DNA of 64,000 bases, taken from JANWYT01 sp034437555 (GTDB lineage: Bacteria > Chloroflexota > Anaerolineae > Aggregatilineales > Phototrophicaceae). Positions 35,620 to 45,210 of the stretch are shown here, in pieces. How positions within the stretch are numbered: position 1 is the first letter of the stretch; each line of letters starts with the position of its first letter. The position numbers and the translations under genes were made by a program. Location of the stretch: contig DAOTTQ010000055.1 of NCBI GenBank assembly GCA_034437555.1, forward strand, positions 1 through 64,000, written 5' to 3'. The notes below the pieces were generated by a model. The model was not told the DNA's origin. It saw only the letters and a program-made list of their open reading frames with translations, and did no database searches.

Positions 35620-36414
35620 TTAGGGGGCGGTTTCGCGATTAAAGTAGTAGAGGCTGTCTGCCATATCAGGCACGTTGTCCATTTCTACCACCATCTTCAC
35701 ATCGGGGAATCTTTGGCGAATTTTTGGCAAAATTAAGCCGTAATCCAGCACGCCATGTTCCCAATCAAAGCTGTGATGTTCGTCTAGCACACCGTTGTTA
35801 TTGTTCATGTGGAACTCAATCACCCATGGCTCCATCACTTCTAGCCAATAGTCCCAAGTGTAGGTGCTATCGCTAAACAGGTGGGCATGTCCCACGTCCA
35901 AACAGGCGCGTAAATAGGGATGATTCACATCCGCCAGCAAGTTGCCAATAATCGTGGGGTCAAACTCCCACATATTCTCTAGTGCCAAATAAACGCCATG
36001 CGATTCGGCATATTCGGCTAAAGGCAACCAAAATTCCACATTACGCTGATGCCACCCTACACGGTAAAATGTATTGTGCAATGACCCAATAAAATTGGCA
36101 TGAAACACCACTTGTTTTGCGCCCAGTTCTGCGGCGCTGCGGATGGCGTGGCTGTAGCGTGACACACACACCGCGTTAATGCGGGGGTCGGGGCTACCGC
36201 TTACCATGTCTAGGAAGGGCCCATGAAGCGTAATGTCACCAGAAACATCACGAAGCAAGTCCTTATATTCGTTGACGGTCTGTCGCCAGTCACCGTCTAG
36301 CACATCAGGGAAGGCAAACGCCATAATTTCAACGCCCAGCCCGCGCTCTTTTGCGAGTGCCACACATTCATGGATATTGTTACGACTTGCACTTAGCAGA
36401 ACACGGTCTAACAT
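35620..36414 (-). CDS. Sugar phosphate isomerase/epimerase-like TIM barrel
   Basis: A 264-residue protein of the xylose-isomerase-like (AP endonuclease 2) fold. Metal-ligand positions of the family are visible: ALENMW (Glu near 145), CLDVGHAHLF (Asp, His), VIEFHMNNN (His) and MVVEMDN (Glu) at the end. Members isomerise or epimerise sugars, inositols or related compounds, or act on DNA; the single-gene context gives no substrate. It is divergent from the FAD oxidoreductase gene at 36535 across 120 bp. Confidence 0.85.
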   Translation of the reverse strand: MLDRVLLSASRNNIHECVALAKERGLGVEIMAFAFPDVLDGDWRQTVNEYKDLLRDVSGDITLHGPFLDMVSGSPDPRINAVCVSRYSHAIRSAAELGAKQVVFHANFIGSLHNTFYRVGWHQRNVEFWLPLAEYAESHGVYLALENMWEFDPTIIGNLLADVNHPYLRACLDVGHAHLFSDSTYTWDYWLEVMEPWVIEFHMNNNNGVLDEHHSFDWEHGVLDYGLILPKIRQRFPDVKMVVEMDNVPDMADSLYYFNRETAP

Positions 36415-36534
36415 AATGAATTGTCCTAAATGATAAGACGAGATGATATGATTTTAGTTTACATTAAAAACTTCAAAGTTTGTTCTCTGTAACTGTTATA
36501 AGGTTGTTCAGGTTTTGTTAGAAAGGTTCATACA

Positions 36535-37686
36535 ATGACTGTTTCTCACTGGCAATCCAATCATCCCCCCACCTATGATACCGATTTATTGATTATCGGG
36601 GCAGGTTTGGCGGGATGTTCGGCGGCGTACTTTGCCAAACAAGAAGGCTTAAAAGTAACGATTGTAGAGAAAGCCGACCTTGCCTTAGGTGCAAGTGGGC
36701 GCAACGCCGGCTTTATGATTAGTGGGCTGGATACGTATTATCATCACGCCGTAGAAAAATATGGTGCAAGCGTAACCCGTGAATTGTGGGGATTGTCGTT
36801 AGAAACGTTGGCGTTTTGGCGTGAAGTCGTCGCGCAATCAGGCGGTGCTGTGCCAATGTGGAATTGCGGTAGCCTGCTTTTAGCCGAAAGCGCAGAAGAA
36901 GCCAAAGACCTAGAGCAAGCGCACGCCTCTTTAACCGAAAATGGCATCGACACAGAGTTCTTTAGCTCCGACCCCCTCAATCGGGGTTATTATGCCGCCA
37001 TCAAACAGCACAGCGATGGCGCGGTGCATCCTGTTTTGCTAACCCAAGAGCTATTTAAGCAAAGTGGCGCAGAACTCATCGCCAATAATGAGCTATATGC
37101 CCTAGAACAACACGCCGACCATGTGGTCGCGCACACGCGCCTACACACCGTTCGGGCGCGGTATGTGTTGCTGTGTACCAATGCCTATTCGGCACAAATC
37201 GACCCCTATTTTGAGGGCAAGGTGATTCCCACACGGGCGCAAGCCCTCGTCACAGAACCGCTCTCTGCCCCTGTGATGGAGACCTGTGGCTATAGTAACT
37301 ATGGCTATATGTACTATCGCATGACGTTTGACGGGCGGTTTTTAATGGGTGGGGCGCGGAATCACTATAAGCCCCTAGAAAATGACACCACAGAGGACAA
37401 AATTAACCCCCTCGTGCAAGCCAAGCTAGATGAGTATGTGCAACGCTACTTCCCCGATGTCACCGCGCCTGTGGCACGCCGTTGGTCGGGCATTATGGGC
37501 TTTAGCGTGGATGGCTTGCCGTTAGTTGGCACATTACCCCATCGTGAGCGCATTGGCTTTGCTGTCGGGTTTACGGGGCATGGGCTGGCAATGGGCGCAG
37601 GCACAGTAAAGCGTGCGCTGGCAAAGCTGCTGCATGGGGAACACGCTGGCGCGGTGGATGTAAGCCGTTTTGGGCTAACCGTCTAA
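36535..37686 (+). CDS. FAD-dependent oxidoreductase (DAO/glycine oxidase type)
   Basis: A 383-residue flavoenzyme. The N-terminal dinucleotide-binding motif is LLIIGAGLAGCSAAYFAKQ, followed by ALGASGRNAGFM, typical of the D-amino-acid oxidase/glycine oxidase/sarcosine oxidase group. The C-terminal FAD-contact region GFSVDGLPLVG and FAVGFTGHGLAMGAG closes the fold. It would oxidise the C-N bond of an amine or amino acid. ATG at 36535. It is convergent with the MFS transporter gene, 30 bp apart. Confidence 0.9.
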   Translation: MTVSHWQSNHPPTYDTDLLIIGAGLAGCSAAYFAKQEGLKVTIVEKADLALGASGRNAGFMISGLDTYYHHAVEKYGASVTRELWGLSLETLAFWREVVAQSGGAVPMWNCGSLLLAESAEEAKDLEQAHASLTENGIDTEFFSSDPLNRGYYAAIKQHSDGAVHPVLLTQELFKQSGAELIANNELYALEQHADHVVAHTRLHTVRARYVLLCTNAYSAQIDPYFEGKVIPTRAQALVTEPLSAPVMETCGYSNYGYMYYRMTFDGRFLMGGARNHYKPLENDTTEDKINPLVQAKLDEYVQRYFPDVTAPVARRWSGIMGFSVDGLPLVGTLPHRERIGFAVGFTGHGLAMGAGTVKRALAKLLHGEHAGAVDVSRFGLTV

Positions 37687-37716
37687 GGATTATATTCGTT
37701 TTAGGGTGAAGATGTG

Positions 37717-38880
37717 CTATATAGCATTTTCGGGGGGTGTGTCTATTGCAATGGGGCGCACCCACCCTAACCCCACCAAACTCGCCATCAATACCAATAC
37801 GCCAAAGCAAGACATGGCAGGAATAACGCCAATACTTTCGCTCAAAAAGCCAATGACCACGCTAGGAAAGCTAAAGCCCGCATATGCCAACGTAAAAAAG
37901 CCACTCATGGCTCTCGCGCGATGTTCCGAAGGGCTATCACGGGTAACACGGCTTAATGCGCCATAGTAGGTAAAGCCATAGCACCCCGAACCTGCCAAAC
38001 TTGCGCCCCCCACCACCAACGCAATGATGCCCGTCCACGCACCAAATACCAGCACCGCATAGCCCATCGGCACCAAAAACAAGCCAATTTTAAGCGCGGT
38101 GTTCGGCTCAAAACGCCTTGCAATGGGTTGCACCAATGCGCCTGTGCCATTAATAGCGAACAACGCCACCCCCGCCCACGATGCCAGCCCGTACTTGCTT
38201 AATTGCAATGGCAACACGGCAATCACAATACCCGTTACCGCCCATGCGATTGCCAACAGCAAGCCCATCTTGATAACAAGCGGGTTAAAAAAGGGCAAAC
38301 GCACTAATTTCGCCGTCGGGTTAGAGGGCGCATACGCGGGCAAACGCCACAATAGCCACAAGCATACACCCGTTGCTATCACCACCAGCCAATAGCTAAG
38401 TGGCACAAGCGTCATGCCAAAGCTAATGAAGAGGCTGGTGAGCAATGCGCCCATCCCAAAGCCCAGCGAGGTCATCATGCCCACATACATCGCCACTCTG
38501 TCAGCGCGGCTAGGGTTTAGCTCGGATAAGTAGGCTGTGCCTGCCCCAATGCTTAAACCCACGCCCACGCCCTGTAAGAGACGTGCGACAAAAAGCGCGT
38601 TCATGTTGGGGAATAAAATCATGGCAATGGTTGCCAATAACGATGACGACAAGCCCAGCAAGAGCATAGGCTTTCGCCCTACGCGGTCACTTGCCCCCCC
38701 AAATAGGATGAGGCACAACAACAACGCCACCGTATACATGGCAAATACCAGCGATGTAATGCCTCCGCCCACGTTTGCCAGCTTGGCATATTCAGGATAA
38801 AGGGGCGTTTCTAAATTAACGGCAACCGTCACTAAAAACAGCGTTGCCGATACCAGCATACTAGCGCGTTCCGTGTTCAT
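37717..38880 (-). CDS. Major facilitator superfamily transporter
   Basis: A 387-residue protein with twelve membrane helices. The loop between helices 2 and 3 has FGGASDRVGRKPML, the MFS signature, and helix 4 VARLLQGVGVGLSIGAG. The plan resembles drug-efflux-type (DHA1) exporters. Substrate unknown. Last gene of a minus-strand operon: its ATG overlaps the maf stop by 4 bases (ATGA), which implies translational coupling. Confidence 0.9.
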   Translation of the reverse strand: MNTERASMLVSATLFLVTVAVNLETPLYPEYAKLANVGGGITSLVFAMYTVALLLCLILFGGASDRVGRKPMLLLGLSSSLLATIAMILFPNMNALFVARLLQGVGVGLSIGAGTAYLSELNPSRADRVAMYVGMMTSLGFGMGALLTSLFISFGMTLVPLSYWLVVIATGVCLWLLWRLPAYAPSNPTAKLVRLPFFNPLVIKMGLLLAIAWAVTGIVIAVLPLQLSKYGLASWAGVALFAINGTGALVQPIARRFEPNTALKIGLFLVPMGYAVLVFGAWTGIIALVVGGASLAGSGCYGFTYYGALSRVTRDSPSEHRARAMSGFFTLAYAGFSFPSVVIGFLSESIGVIPAMSCFGVLVLMASLVGLGWVRPIAIDTPPENAI

Positions 38881-39551
38881 GCGTCTGTTACCCCTAGTGT
38901 AATGAGGGCTTGTTTTACTTCATCAATGGGCAAGCCCACCACGTTGGTATGGCTTCCCCGTACGCGTGCCACCGGATGAAAGCCTTCATGCTGGATGGCA
39001 TAACTGCCTGCTTTGTCAAAGGGGTCGCCTGTGGCAATATATGCCTCTATTTCGGCATCCGTATAATCACGCATGGTTACAGTGGTTTGCACAATTTCTG
39101 TGTGCCGTTGCTCCCCGTTCACTTGTAGCGTAAACGCTGTACAAACAAGGTGGTCACGGTTGCGAAGGGCTTGCAACATGGCGCGGGCTTCATCAGCATT
39201 AGCAGGCTTGCCCAAAATACGCCCCTGCACTGCATCCAACATCACCCCAATGGTATCGGCAGCCAAAATAACCACCGTATCGGCGGCGAGGATGTGAACG
39301 ATTTTTTGAGCCACCACATAGCTCATGTTTGCAGGGTGGGTTTGGCGCAAAAGCTGGTGCGTGGCTTGTGCTTTCTCTTGTGAAAGGCGTTGCACATACA
39401 CAAAGGGCGGTTCATCGGGGGCTTGGGCTTCGTCAATGTCGGGCTTCATAATGTCAAATGTTAGCCCCAAACTCGCTAAAAGTTCTTTTCGGCGTGGAGA
39501 TGAGGACGCTAAAATAAGGGGTTTGTGCTGTTTCATAAAAACACTATCCAT
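38877..39551 (-). CDS. maf: Maf-family nucleotide pyrophosphatase
   Basis: A 224-residue Maf/YhdE-like nucleoside triphosphate pyrophosphatase, removing non-canonical or pyrimidine nucleotides. Motifs: LILASSSPRRKELL, ILGKPANADEA, CTAFTL and PFDKAGSYAIQ. The substrate-specificity strand is unusual: ILAADTVV (87-94) is directly followed by ILAADTIG (95-102), a near-perfect in-frame duplication of the motif bearing the catalytic Asp. Family members are usually about 190-200 residues. An alternative ATG at 39536 would remove five residues. Linked to the MFS gene by a 4-base overlap. Confidence 0.88.
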   Translation of the reverse strand: MDSVFMKQHKPLILASSSPRRKELLASLGLTFDIMKPDIDEAQAPDEPPFVYVQRLSQEKAQATHQLLRQTHPANMSYVVAQKIVHILAADTVVILAADTIGVMLDAVQGRILGKPANADEARAMLQALRNRDHLVCTAFTLQVNGEQRHTEIVQTTVTMRDYTDAEIEAYIATGDPFDKAGSYAIQHEGFHPVARVRGSHTNVVGLPIDEVKQALITLGVTDA

Positions 39552-39589
39552 TGTGGCGTTAGTATGGGGCTATTGTAACGCAAATTTAC

Positions 39590-41137
39590 CTAATCTAAGT
39601 AACCCAATGCCCTTAAGTTTTCTAGCACTTCATCGCTATACCCCTGTGAGGCGTGGTGGGGTGCGTTGTGGTGGGCAATACTCGCCACAAAGTCATTCAG
39701 ATGCCCTTGCAATTGTGCCGTTAGGGGCGCATCTTGGGGCGCGATATTGCTCGCTTCGGTGGGGTCTTGTGCCACATTAAACACTTCTTGTCCGTCTGTG
39801 CCCGCTGTTGCCAGCTTATAATCGCCGTGATACACGCCACGCCGTACCTGGTTTAGGCGCAGTTTCTCCACAAAGGGGGCGCGTTTGCCTGTCATAATGT
39901 TCAGCAGGTTGACGGGTGGATAGGCTTCACTAAACGCAATGCCCCCTTCGCTGTCGGGCTTGCCATTCAGTGCGCTCATTAGCGACAATTCTTTAATGCG
40001 TCCGTTGGGGTCATCGGGTGCAAAGGGTGTCTTTACGCCTGCCACGTCTAATATCGTGTGGAAAATGCGCCGTGTAGATACATTCTGAGCGATGCGCTTC
40101 TGTGGAAAGTGGTCGGGGTAGCGCACAATGAGCGGCACATGCACCAATTCTTGATACACCACAAAACTATGCCCAAAATAATTGTGGTCACCGTGTCCTT
40201 CGCCGTGGTCTGCGCCAATGATTACCAACGTATTGTCTAAAGCACCCGTCTTTTTAAGCGCGTCTAATGCCTGCCCCAACAAAGCATCTTGTTCGATGAT
40301 GGATGCGTCATAATAGGCGTTAAGGGTGTGGGTTTGCCAATCTTCTAGGGGGGATTCTATAGGGCTAATCCAACCCACGCCGTCTGCATTGTGTTGTGCC
40401 ATCCACCGTTGTGAGGCGGGGCTACGGCGCACATCAGGTGCAATACGGTCTAGGGTGCTGGCAGACGGACGCAGGGGCATGTGCGTTCCCATCAAATTAA
40501 CATACGCAAAAAGTGGGTGCTTGGGCGATGTTTTTGTGTGGCGTTGCCAATAGGTTTGTAGGTCTTGCAGGCTATGGGCGGTATGCCCTTTATAGTTTGC
40601 CAGCCGTGTCCAGATGGGTGTAATAAGGGGGTTTAGCCCCAAACGAAACAGCGTATCTGAATGGGCAAAACGATTGGTTAATTGCCTTGCAAAACGGCTA
40701 AAACGCGCTTCAAATTCACGGATGATGCCCCCCTTACGCTCACGGGGGCGGTTTGGGCTTGCACCTGCATAATTATAGAATTCGTCAAAGCCGCGCTGTA
40801 AGCCATTGTTTAGCACGCCCACCAGAGGGTTATTGCAAAACGCCACTGTACGATAATCGGCAACCTGTAATAGCTCGGCAAGAGTAGGATGCACGCCCGA
40901 AAGCCCATCAAACGCCTGTGTTAGATGGTGTTGTGAGGGGTATAAACCCGTGAACAATGAACCATGTGCAGGAACTGTCCATTGGGCGGGCGCAATGGCG
41001 CGGTCAAACACGGTGGCATCTTGGGCAAAGTTATCAAAGGCGGGGGAGGTGGTGCGGTCATAGCCGTAGAGCGATAAACGGTCACGGCGTTGGGTGTCAA
41101 GTACAATAAACAGCACGTTAGGGGCGGTTTGCGTCAT
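39590..41137 (-). CDS. Sulfatase-like hydrolase lacking the formylglycine cysteine
   Basis: A 515-residue alkaline-phosphatase-superfamily protein. The metal-binding N-terminus is VLFIVLDTQRRDRLSLYGY, the fold motif GSLFTGLYPSQH follows, and later metal residues are in GADHGEGHGDH. At the nucleophile position the CxPxR motif of type I sulfatases is replaced by TVPAH (Thr54), so it cannot form formylglycine; a Thr nucleophile as in phosphatases or phosphotransferases is likely. No signal peptide. First gene of an operon with maf and an MFS transporter (38 bp to maf). Confidence 0.83.
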   Translation of the reverse strand: MTQTAPNVLFIVLDTQRRDRLSLYGYDRTTSPAFDNFAQDATVFDRAIAPAQWTVPAHGSLFTGLYPSQHHLTQAFDGLSGVHPTLAELLQVADYRTVAFCNNPLVGVLNNGLQRGFDEFYNYAGASPNRPRERKGGIIREFEARFSRFARQLTNRFAHSDTLFRLGLNPLITPIWTRLANYKGHTAHSLQDLQTYWQRHTKTSPKHPLFAYVNLMGTHMPLRPSASTLDRIAPDVRRSPASQRWMAQHNADGVGWISPIESPLEDWQTHTLNAYYDASIIEQDALLGQALDALKKTGALDNTLVIIGADHGEGHGDHNYFGHSFVVYQELVHVPLIVRYPDHFPQKRIAQNVSTRRIFHTILDVAGVKTPFAPDDPNGRIKELSLMSALNGKPDSEGGIAFSEAYPPVNLLNIMTGKRAPFVEKLRLNQVRRGVYHGDYKLATAGTDGQEVFNVAQDPTEASNIAPQDAPLTAQLQGHLNDFVASIAHHNAPHHASQGYSDEVLENLRALGYLD

Positions 41138-41280
41138 GGTCTGCCTTCTTTGTGAATGTCGGGCAGAAGCATAGCACCAACCCCCACCAGAAAATAGTGT
41201 GCATCATCTTTAACAAAAGATGCTTTAAGGGCAAGGGTTCAATAACTTGCACTCTCATCAAATCAAGTGCGTCACTGTTG

Positions 41281-43566
41281 TTATGGTACATTACCCAACA
41301 TGCGGTTGAGCATAAACCCAAAGGTGCTTCCTTTGCCCGCCTCACTTTCAAATAAAACGCCTCCGCGATGCCGTATGATAATATTCTTAACCAAGTGAAG
41401 CCCTAGCCCTGTCCCCTCAATTTCTTTGGGGTGGCTGTTAGTTGCCCTAAAGAAGGGGGTAAAGATACGGGCTTGCTGTTCTAATGGCACACCATAGCCC
41501 GTATCTACCACCTTAAAGGTGACGGAATGTTTATCTACTTGCAAAATGACGTTAACATCACCGCTTTTGGGCGTGTACTTTAGCGCATTGCCAATCAGGT
41601 TCTTGACGGCTTCATAGAGTTGCGTGGGGTCGCCTAAAACAAATGCGGGCATATCTGATGGCGTGAGCGTATAGGTAATTTGGCGTTCTTTAGCCTGTTC
41701 TATCCACTCCTCATAAGACTCATTGACGATATGGCACAGGTCTAATGTATACAAGTTCCCTCGTCCAATTTCCTCAATGTGTTTTAACGACAAAACATCG
41801 TTAATCATCGTTGACATCTTGTGGATTTGTGCTTGAATTTGGCTCACATAATGTTTAACAGTAGCATCTTGTGCAATGCCTAGGCCACCGAGCATTTCGG
41901 CATAGCCATTTATGCCCGACAACGGTTGCTTTAGGTCGTGGGCAGCAATGAGTATCATTTCACTTTTAAGCTCTTCTAGCTTACGCAATTGCGTAATGAG
42001 GGCATCCATATCCTCCATTTGGCGGTTTGCTTCGTCATGAAGGCGTGCGTTTTCAATAGCACTGGCAACTTGTGAGGCAAACACCTCAAGACGGCGCATG
42101 GCTTGTTCGTCAAAGCGGTGGGGGGTGCGGCTGTCAAGGTTAATAAAGCCCACAATTCTACCGTCCACCAAAATGGGCGCACACACATAAGACCGAATTT
42201 GAAACGTTTTATCCACAATGCCCCATGACGAATGCCCTTTGGTATCGGCAATATAAAGCGGTTGTTGGGTGTCAATAACCTGCTGAAAGGTGTCATAATC
42301 GTTTAAGGGAAACACATAATCGGCTAAAAATTGGTTTTGTTCATCATCATAGCCCTTGCTAGCGCGAATCCGTCCAAGTGTGGGGCTATCCAAAAGCAAA
42401 ATGTTGGCAGCGTCGTAAGTCACCACTTTGCTGACGATATCTAGAGCAAGCGTCATTACGCGCTCAAGGTCTAGCGTGCTGTGGACGGTGTTAGCAATTT
42501 TTAGCAAGCTGTCTCGATAGGCTTGTTCGGTGCGTTCTTGTTGTCGGGCGCGGTATTGCCACGTCACGTCATGCCACATAATCACGCTACCGCGCTTGAC
42601 GTTTTTATTACTCATAATGGGATTACTTTCAATGTCCCAATACGTGCCTTTATACTCAAAATAAGGCATATCAAGGCGGTTAGGCTTGGTATTAAGCCAC
42701 TGACGAGCATATTCTGGCGAAAGTTCTTCTAGGGTTTTGCCCGTTACGCGATCATTTTCTAAGCCCAAAATGCCACGCATCCGCGCATTCATTGTTAAAA
42801 CACGGTGCGCCGTATCCACCACCACCACACCCGAAGGCACGCTGTTTAAGATACGGTCATACGCTAGGGGCATCACCTCTAAAAATTGCAGTCTAAATAC
42901 TGCCAACCACAGGCACAGCATCCCCACCCCAAAGGTAATGGGTACGGGGTGAAAAATGCCAAAATTAACGTCTAGCACCTGCGAATAATTGCCAATGAAG
43001 GGAATAAGCGTGCCTGCAATCAGCATGATGCCCTGTGCGCGGTAGACGTTACGTTGTGTCCACCAAAAACGCGCCAATAGCAAAAATACTATCGCAAAAA
43101 CCGCGATGCTATACGAAGCACTCACAATAAACCATTCGCCATAGTCGGCAATGAACACGGGGGGGATTTGTGATGTATCGTATGTCACACTATCCCAAAT
43201 GAGGGTGTGCCATTCGTTTGTCCACGCCAGAACAATGGTGATAAAAGGAATAGCACCTATTAAAGTACAAAAGCGTGGGGTAAGCCAGTGTTCTAGCCCG
43301 TTAAACGTCATCACCAGTGACAACCACGCGACAGGTAATATGTACAAGCCCAAATATTGGAACTTTGCCAATGTCACAATGGTTGCTACATCAAAGGAGA
43401 TAAACTGCAAGCCGTAAAACGGCATTGCGATGACAATACCCACAAGAGAAAGAAGAAACGACTTTGCGCCCAGTGTTTTACGCCACTGCCACGTATAACG
43501 AATACCAAGGATTGCCACAAAGATGATAAAGAAAATAAGCGTAAGATTGACAATCTGCCAAGCCAT
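41281..43566 (-). CDS. 7TM-PAS-GAF histidine kinase
   Basis: A 761-residue sensor kinase: seven membrane helices in residues 1-230 matching the HisKA_7TM (histidine kinase N-terminal 7TM) layout, a PAS domain (about 245-370), a GAF domain (about 390-540), HisKA with LIAAHDLKQPLSGI (acceptor His near 543) and HATPase with NLIGNALKYTPKS, DTGYGVPLEQQ and GTGLGLHLVKNI. The acceptor motif HDLKQP is typical of GAF-linked kinases. The frame extends upstream only by a TTG at 43620, so the ATG at 43566 is used. No response regulator adjacent. It may be transcribed with the downstream sulfatase operon (143 bp gap). Confidence 0.9.
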   Translation of the reverse strand: MAWQIVNLTLIFFIIFVAILGIRYTWQWRKTLGAKSFLLSLVGIVIAMPFYGLQFISFDVATIVTLAKFQYLGLYILPVAWLSLVMTFNGLEHWLTPRFCTLIGAIPFITIVLAWTNEWHTLIWDSVTYDTSQIPPVFIADYGEWFIVSASYSIAVFAIVFLLLARFWWTQRNVYRAQGIMLIAGTLIPFIGNYSQVLDVNFGIFHPVPITFGVGMLCLWLAVFRLQFLEVMPLAYDRILNSVPSGVVVVDTAHRVLTMNARMRGILGLENDRVTGKTLEELSPEYARQWLNTKPNRLDMPYFEYKGTYWDIESNPIMSNKNVKRGSVIMWHDVTWQYRARQQERTEQAYRDSLLKIANTVHSTLDLERVMTLALDIVSKVVTYDAANILLLDSPTLGRIRASKGYDDEQNQFLADYVFPLNDYDTFQQVIDTQQPLYIADTKGHSSWGIVDKTFQIRSYVCAPILVDGRIVGFINLDSRTPHRFDEQAMRRLEVFASQVASAIENARLHDEANRQMEDMDALITQLRKLEELKSEMILIAAHDLKQPLSGINGYAEMLGGLGIAQDATVKHYVSQIQAQIHKMSTMINDVLSLKHIEEIGRGNLYTLDLCHIVNESYEEWIEQAKERQITYTLTPSDMPAFVLGDPTQLYEAVKNLIGNALKYTPKSGDVNVILQVDKHSVTFKVVDTGYGVPLEQQARIFTPFFRATNSHPKEIEGTGLGLHLVKNIIIRHRGGVLFESEAGKGSTFGFMLNRMLGNVP

Positions 43567-43736
43567 TTTAGCGACACTCTCACATAAGTTAACCCCGAAA
43601 GCCAATGGCGACGATGCCAAGCTTTGTCAGCCACAATGAGTATTAAAACATTTATTTCTGCATTATGCAAGTGAGGATAAGAGGGTAAAAGTGGGGAAGG
43701 GGTTTGAGGAATGGACGCGAAAAAGAAAAAAGGCAC

Positions 43737-43760
43737 GAACTATTGTGCCATTTCCCTTTT
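43737..43760 (-). terminator. Terminator of the 43789-44178 gene
   Basis: On the minus strand GGCAC/GTGCC forms a short stem followed directly by T6, 28 bp past the stop codon. Confidence 0.65.
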
Positions 43761-43788
43761 TATTTATAAAACGCAATGCTATTTTAAG

Positions 43789-44178
43789 CTATGAACCTTG
43801 CTCTTCTGATTGTGATGCAGTGTAATCATCTAAAAAGGCTTGGGCTTCACTTAGTGTGGCAAATTGCTTAACACGCTGAAAGCGCACAATGCGAAGAACC
43901 ATGTCCACCATGGCTTTCACCATCGGGCGTTGCCCCACCAGCACTATGATACCGCTTCGGGGATGAGAGAAACCGGGTCCCATTCTTGATTGAAGCCAGT
44001 TATTGGGAATACGAGAAACGCCGCTAAAATCTGTAATACTATGAAGTGTGTGAGGGATACTATCGCGAAGTTGTTTCTCTTTAACGTATGCCTCATTTAA
44101 TTGCTCAATTGTCCAAGGTTCGTCTATCACATACGTGATATACTTCTGGTCAGGATGTAATTCAAGATTTACTGGCAT
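43789..44178 (-). CDS. Small STAS/SpoIIAA-like protein (129 aa)
   Basis: A soluble protein with alternating strands and helices: ITYVIDEPWTIEQLNEAY, ITDFSGVSRIP, GIIVLVGQRPMVKAMVDMV and FATLSEAQAFLDDY. This matches the SpoIIAA-like/STAS-related small proteins seen in Chloroflexota; the last motif (xTLxEAxAFL) is characteristic. No catalytic residues. The role is unknown, possibly protein-protein signalling. It has its own terminator, so it is a separate transcript from the histidine kinase downstream. Confidence 0.6.
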   Translation of the reverse strand: MPVNLELHPDQKYITYVIDEPWTIEQLNEAYVKEKQLRDSIPHTLHSITDFSGVSRIPNNWLQSRMGPGFSHPRSGIIVLVGQRPMVKAMVDMVLRIVRFQRVKQFATLSEAQAFLDDYTASQSEEQGS

Positions 44179-44310
44179 CTCTGTTTCCTTGTGCTATAAT
44201 TGTCTGAGTGGGATAAATCAATGATACCACAATTTACTGTGGAAAAAAAGCGTTAAAGTACTCAAATGCAATGTACATAAATCTTAATAATCTAACAGGA
44301 GACGAAAAAG

Positions 44311-44721
44311 ATGGCAAACCTGAAATTGCAAAATGCCTCTAGCTGGACAATTTTTATTTTTGGCGTATTGGCGTTTTTGCTGGGTGCAATCGGCATTTTT
44401 TCGCCAGAATTCTTGCTAAGTGTGCTGGGTTTTGAAGTGCTAGAACGTGCTAGCCGTGTGGCTGGCGACTATACCACCACGTTTTTAACCGCTTCGTCTA
44501 TGGCTTCGTTTAACATGGGCGCATATTATGTGCTGGCAAGCCTTAGCAATTGGAAGGCGTTTTATCTGTGGACTGTGCCGTTTCGCTGTGTCACCTTTAC
44601 AGTGTTTACGCTGGCAGTGGTGGGCGGGGTTGCACCACAGGGCTTTATTGGCGTGGCGGTTTGGGAACTCATTGGCGCGATTGCGACCGGCATCGCCCTC
44701 TATCGTGAGCGCAACACTTAG
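44311..44721 (+). CDS. Small four-helix membrane protein
   Basis: A 136-residue protein with four membrane helices. AGGAGACG lies 8 bases before the ATG. The pattern (SPEFLLSVLGFEVLER, then SFNMGAYYVLAS, then GVAVWELIGAIATGIAL) is like the DUF4345-type protein at 27415, although identity is low. No known function. Confidence 0.65.
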   Translation: MANLKLQNASSWTIFIFGVLAFLLGAIGIFSPEFLLSVLGFEVLERASRVAGDYTTTFLTASSMASFNMGAYYVLASLSNWKAFYLWTVPFRCVTFTVFTLAVVGGVAPQGFIGVAVWELIGAIATGIALYRERNT

Positions 44722-44759
44722 TTGTTATAGCGGGCTTGGCTCACCAAGCCCCTTCTGCT

Positions 44760-45197
44760 TTATACGCTGGGTTTTACAATTTCATACACCGTCATCCGCT
44801 CGCGCCACACATTCGGCACGAGCGCTGTTTGGTTAGAGGCATAGTCAAACGCCACAATCACGCAATTGATAGCGGAGGCAATTTCTTGTGTGCCACCACT
44901 CGGTTGGCGCGTGATGAGGTGTGTCATCTCAAAACTTTTGTTGCCAATACGGCTACAGCGTGAATAAACGTTAAGTGCATCCCGATGAAACACGGGGCTT
45001 TTGAACTCAATCGTTATTTTTGCCAGTATCATGCCCAATTGTGACCAATCGCCCGACCATCCGCACACCTCAGAAACATAGATAATGCGGGCATCTTCAG
45101 CATAAGTGGCATACTTAGCATTGTTCAGGTGTCCCATGGCATCAAGGTCTGCAAAGCGAATGTGTGTAGGCAAAACATGCCGAAACTGTTCAATCAT
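44760..45197 (-). CDS. Acyl-CoA thioesterase (hot-dog fold)
   Basis: A 145-residue 4HBT-family protein: HIRFADLDAMGHLNNAKY holds the conserved Asp and the hot-dog signature, and ITIEFKSPVFHRDALNVYSR the following strands. Members hydrolyse acyl-CoA thioesters. It is 13 bp behind the nucleotidyltransferase gene on the same strand and probably co-transcribed, though no functional link is obvious. It converges with the membrane-protein gene at 44311. Confidence 0.87.
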   Translation of the reverse strand: MIEQFRHVLPTHIRFADLDAMGHLNNAKYATYAEDARIIYVSEVCGWSGDWSQLGMILAKITIEFKSPVFHRDALNVYSRCSRIGNKSFEMTHLITRQPSGGTQEIASAINCVIVAFDYASNQTALVPNVWRERMTVYEIVKPSV

Positions 45198-45210
45198 ATT
45201 GCATCCCTTC

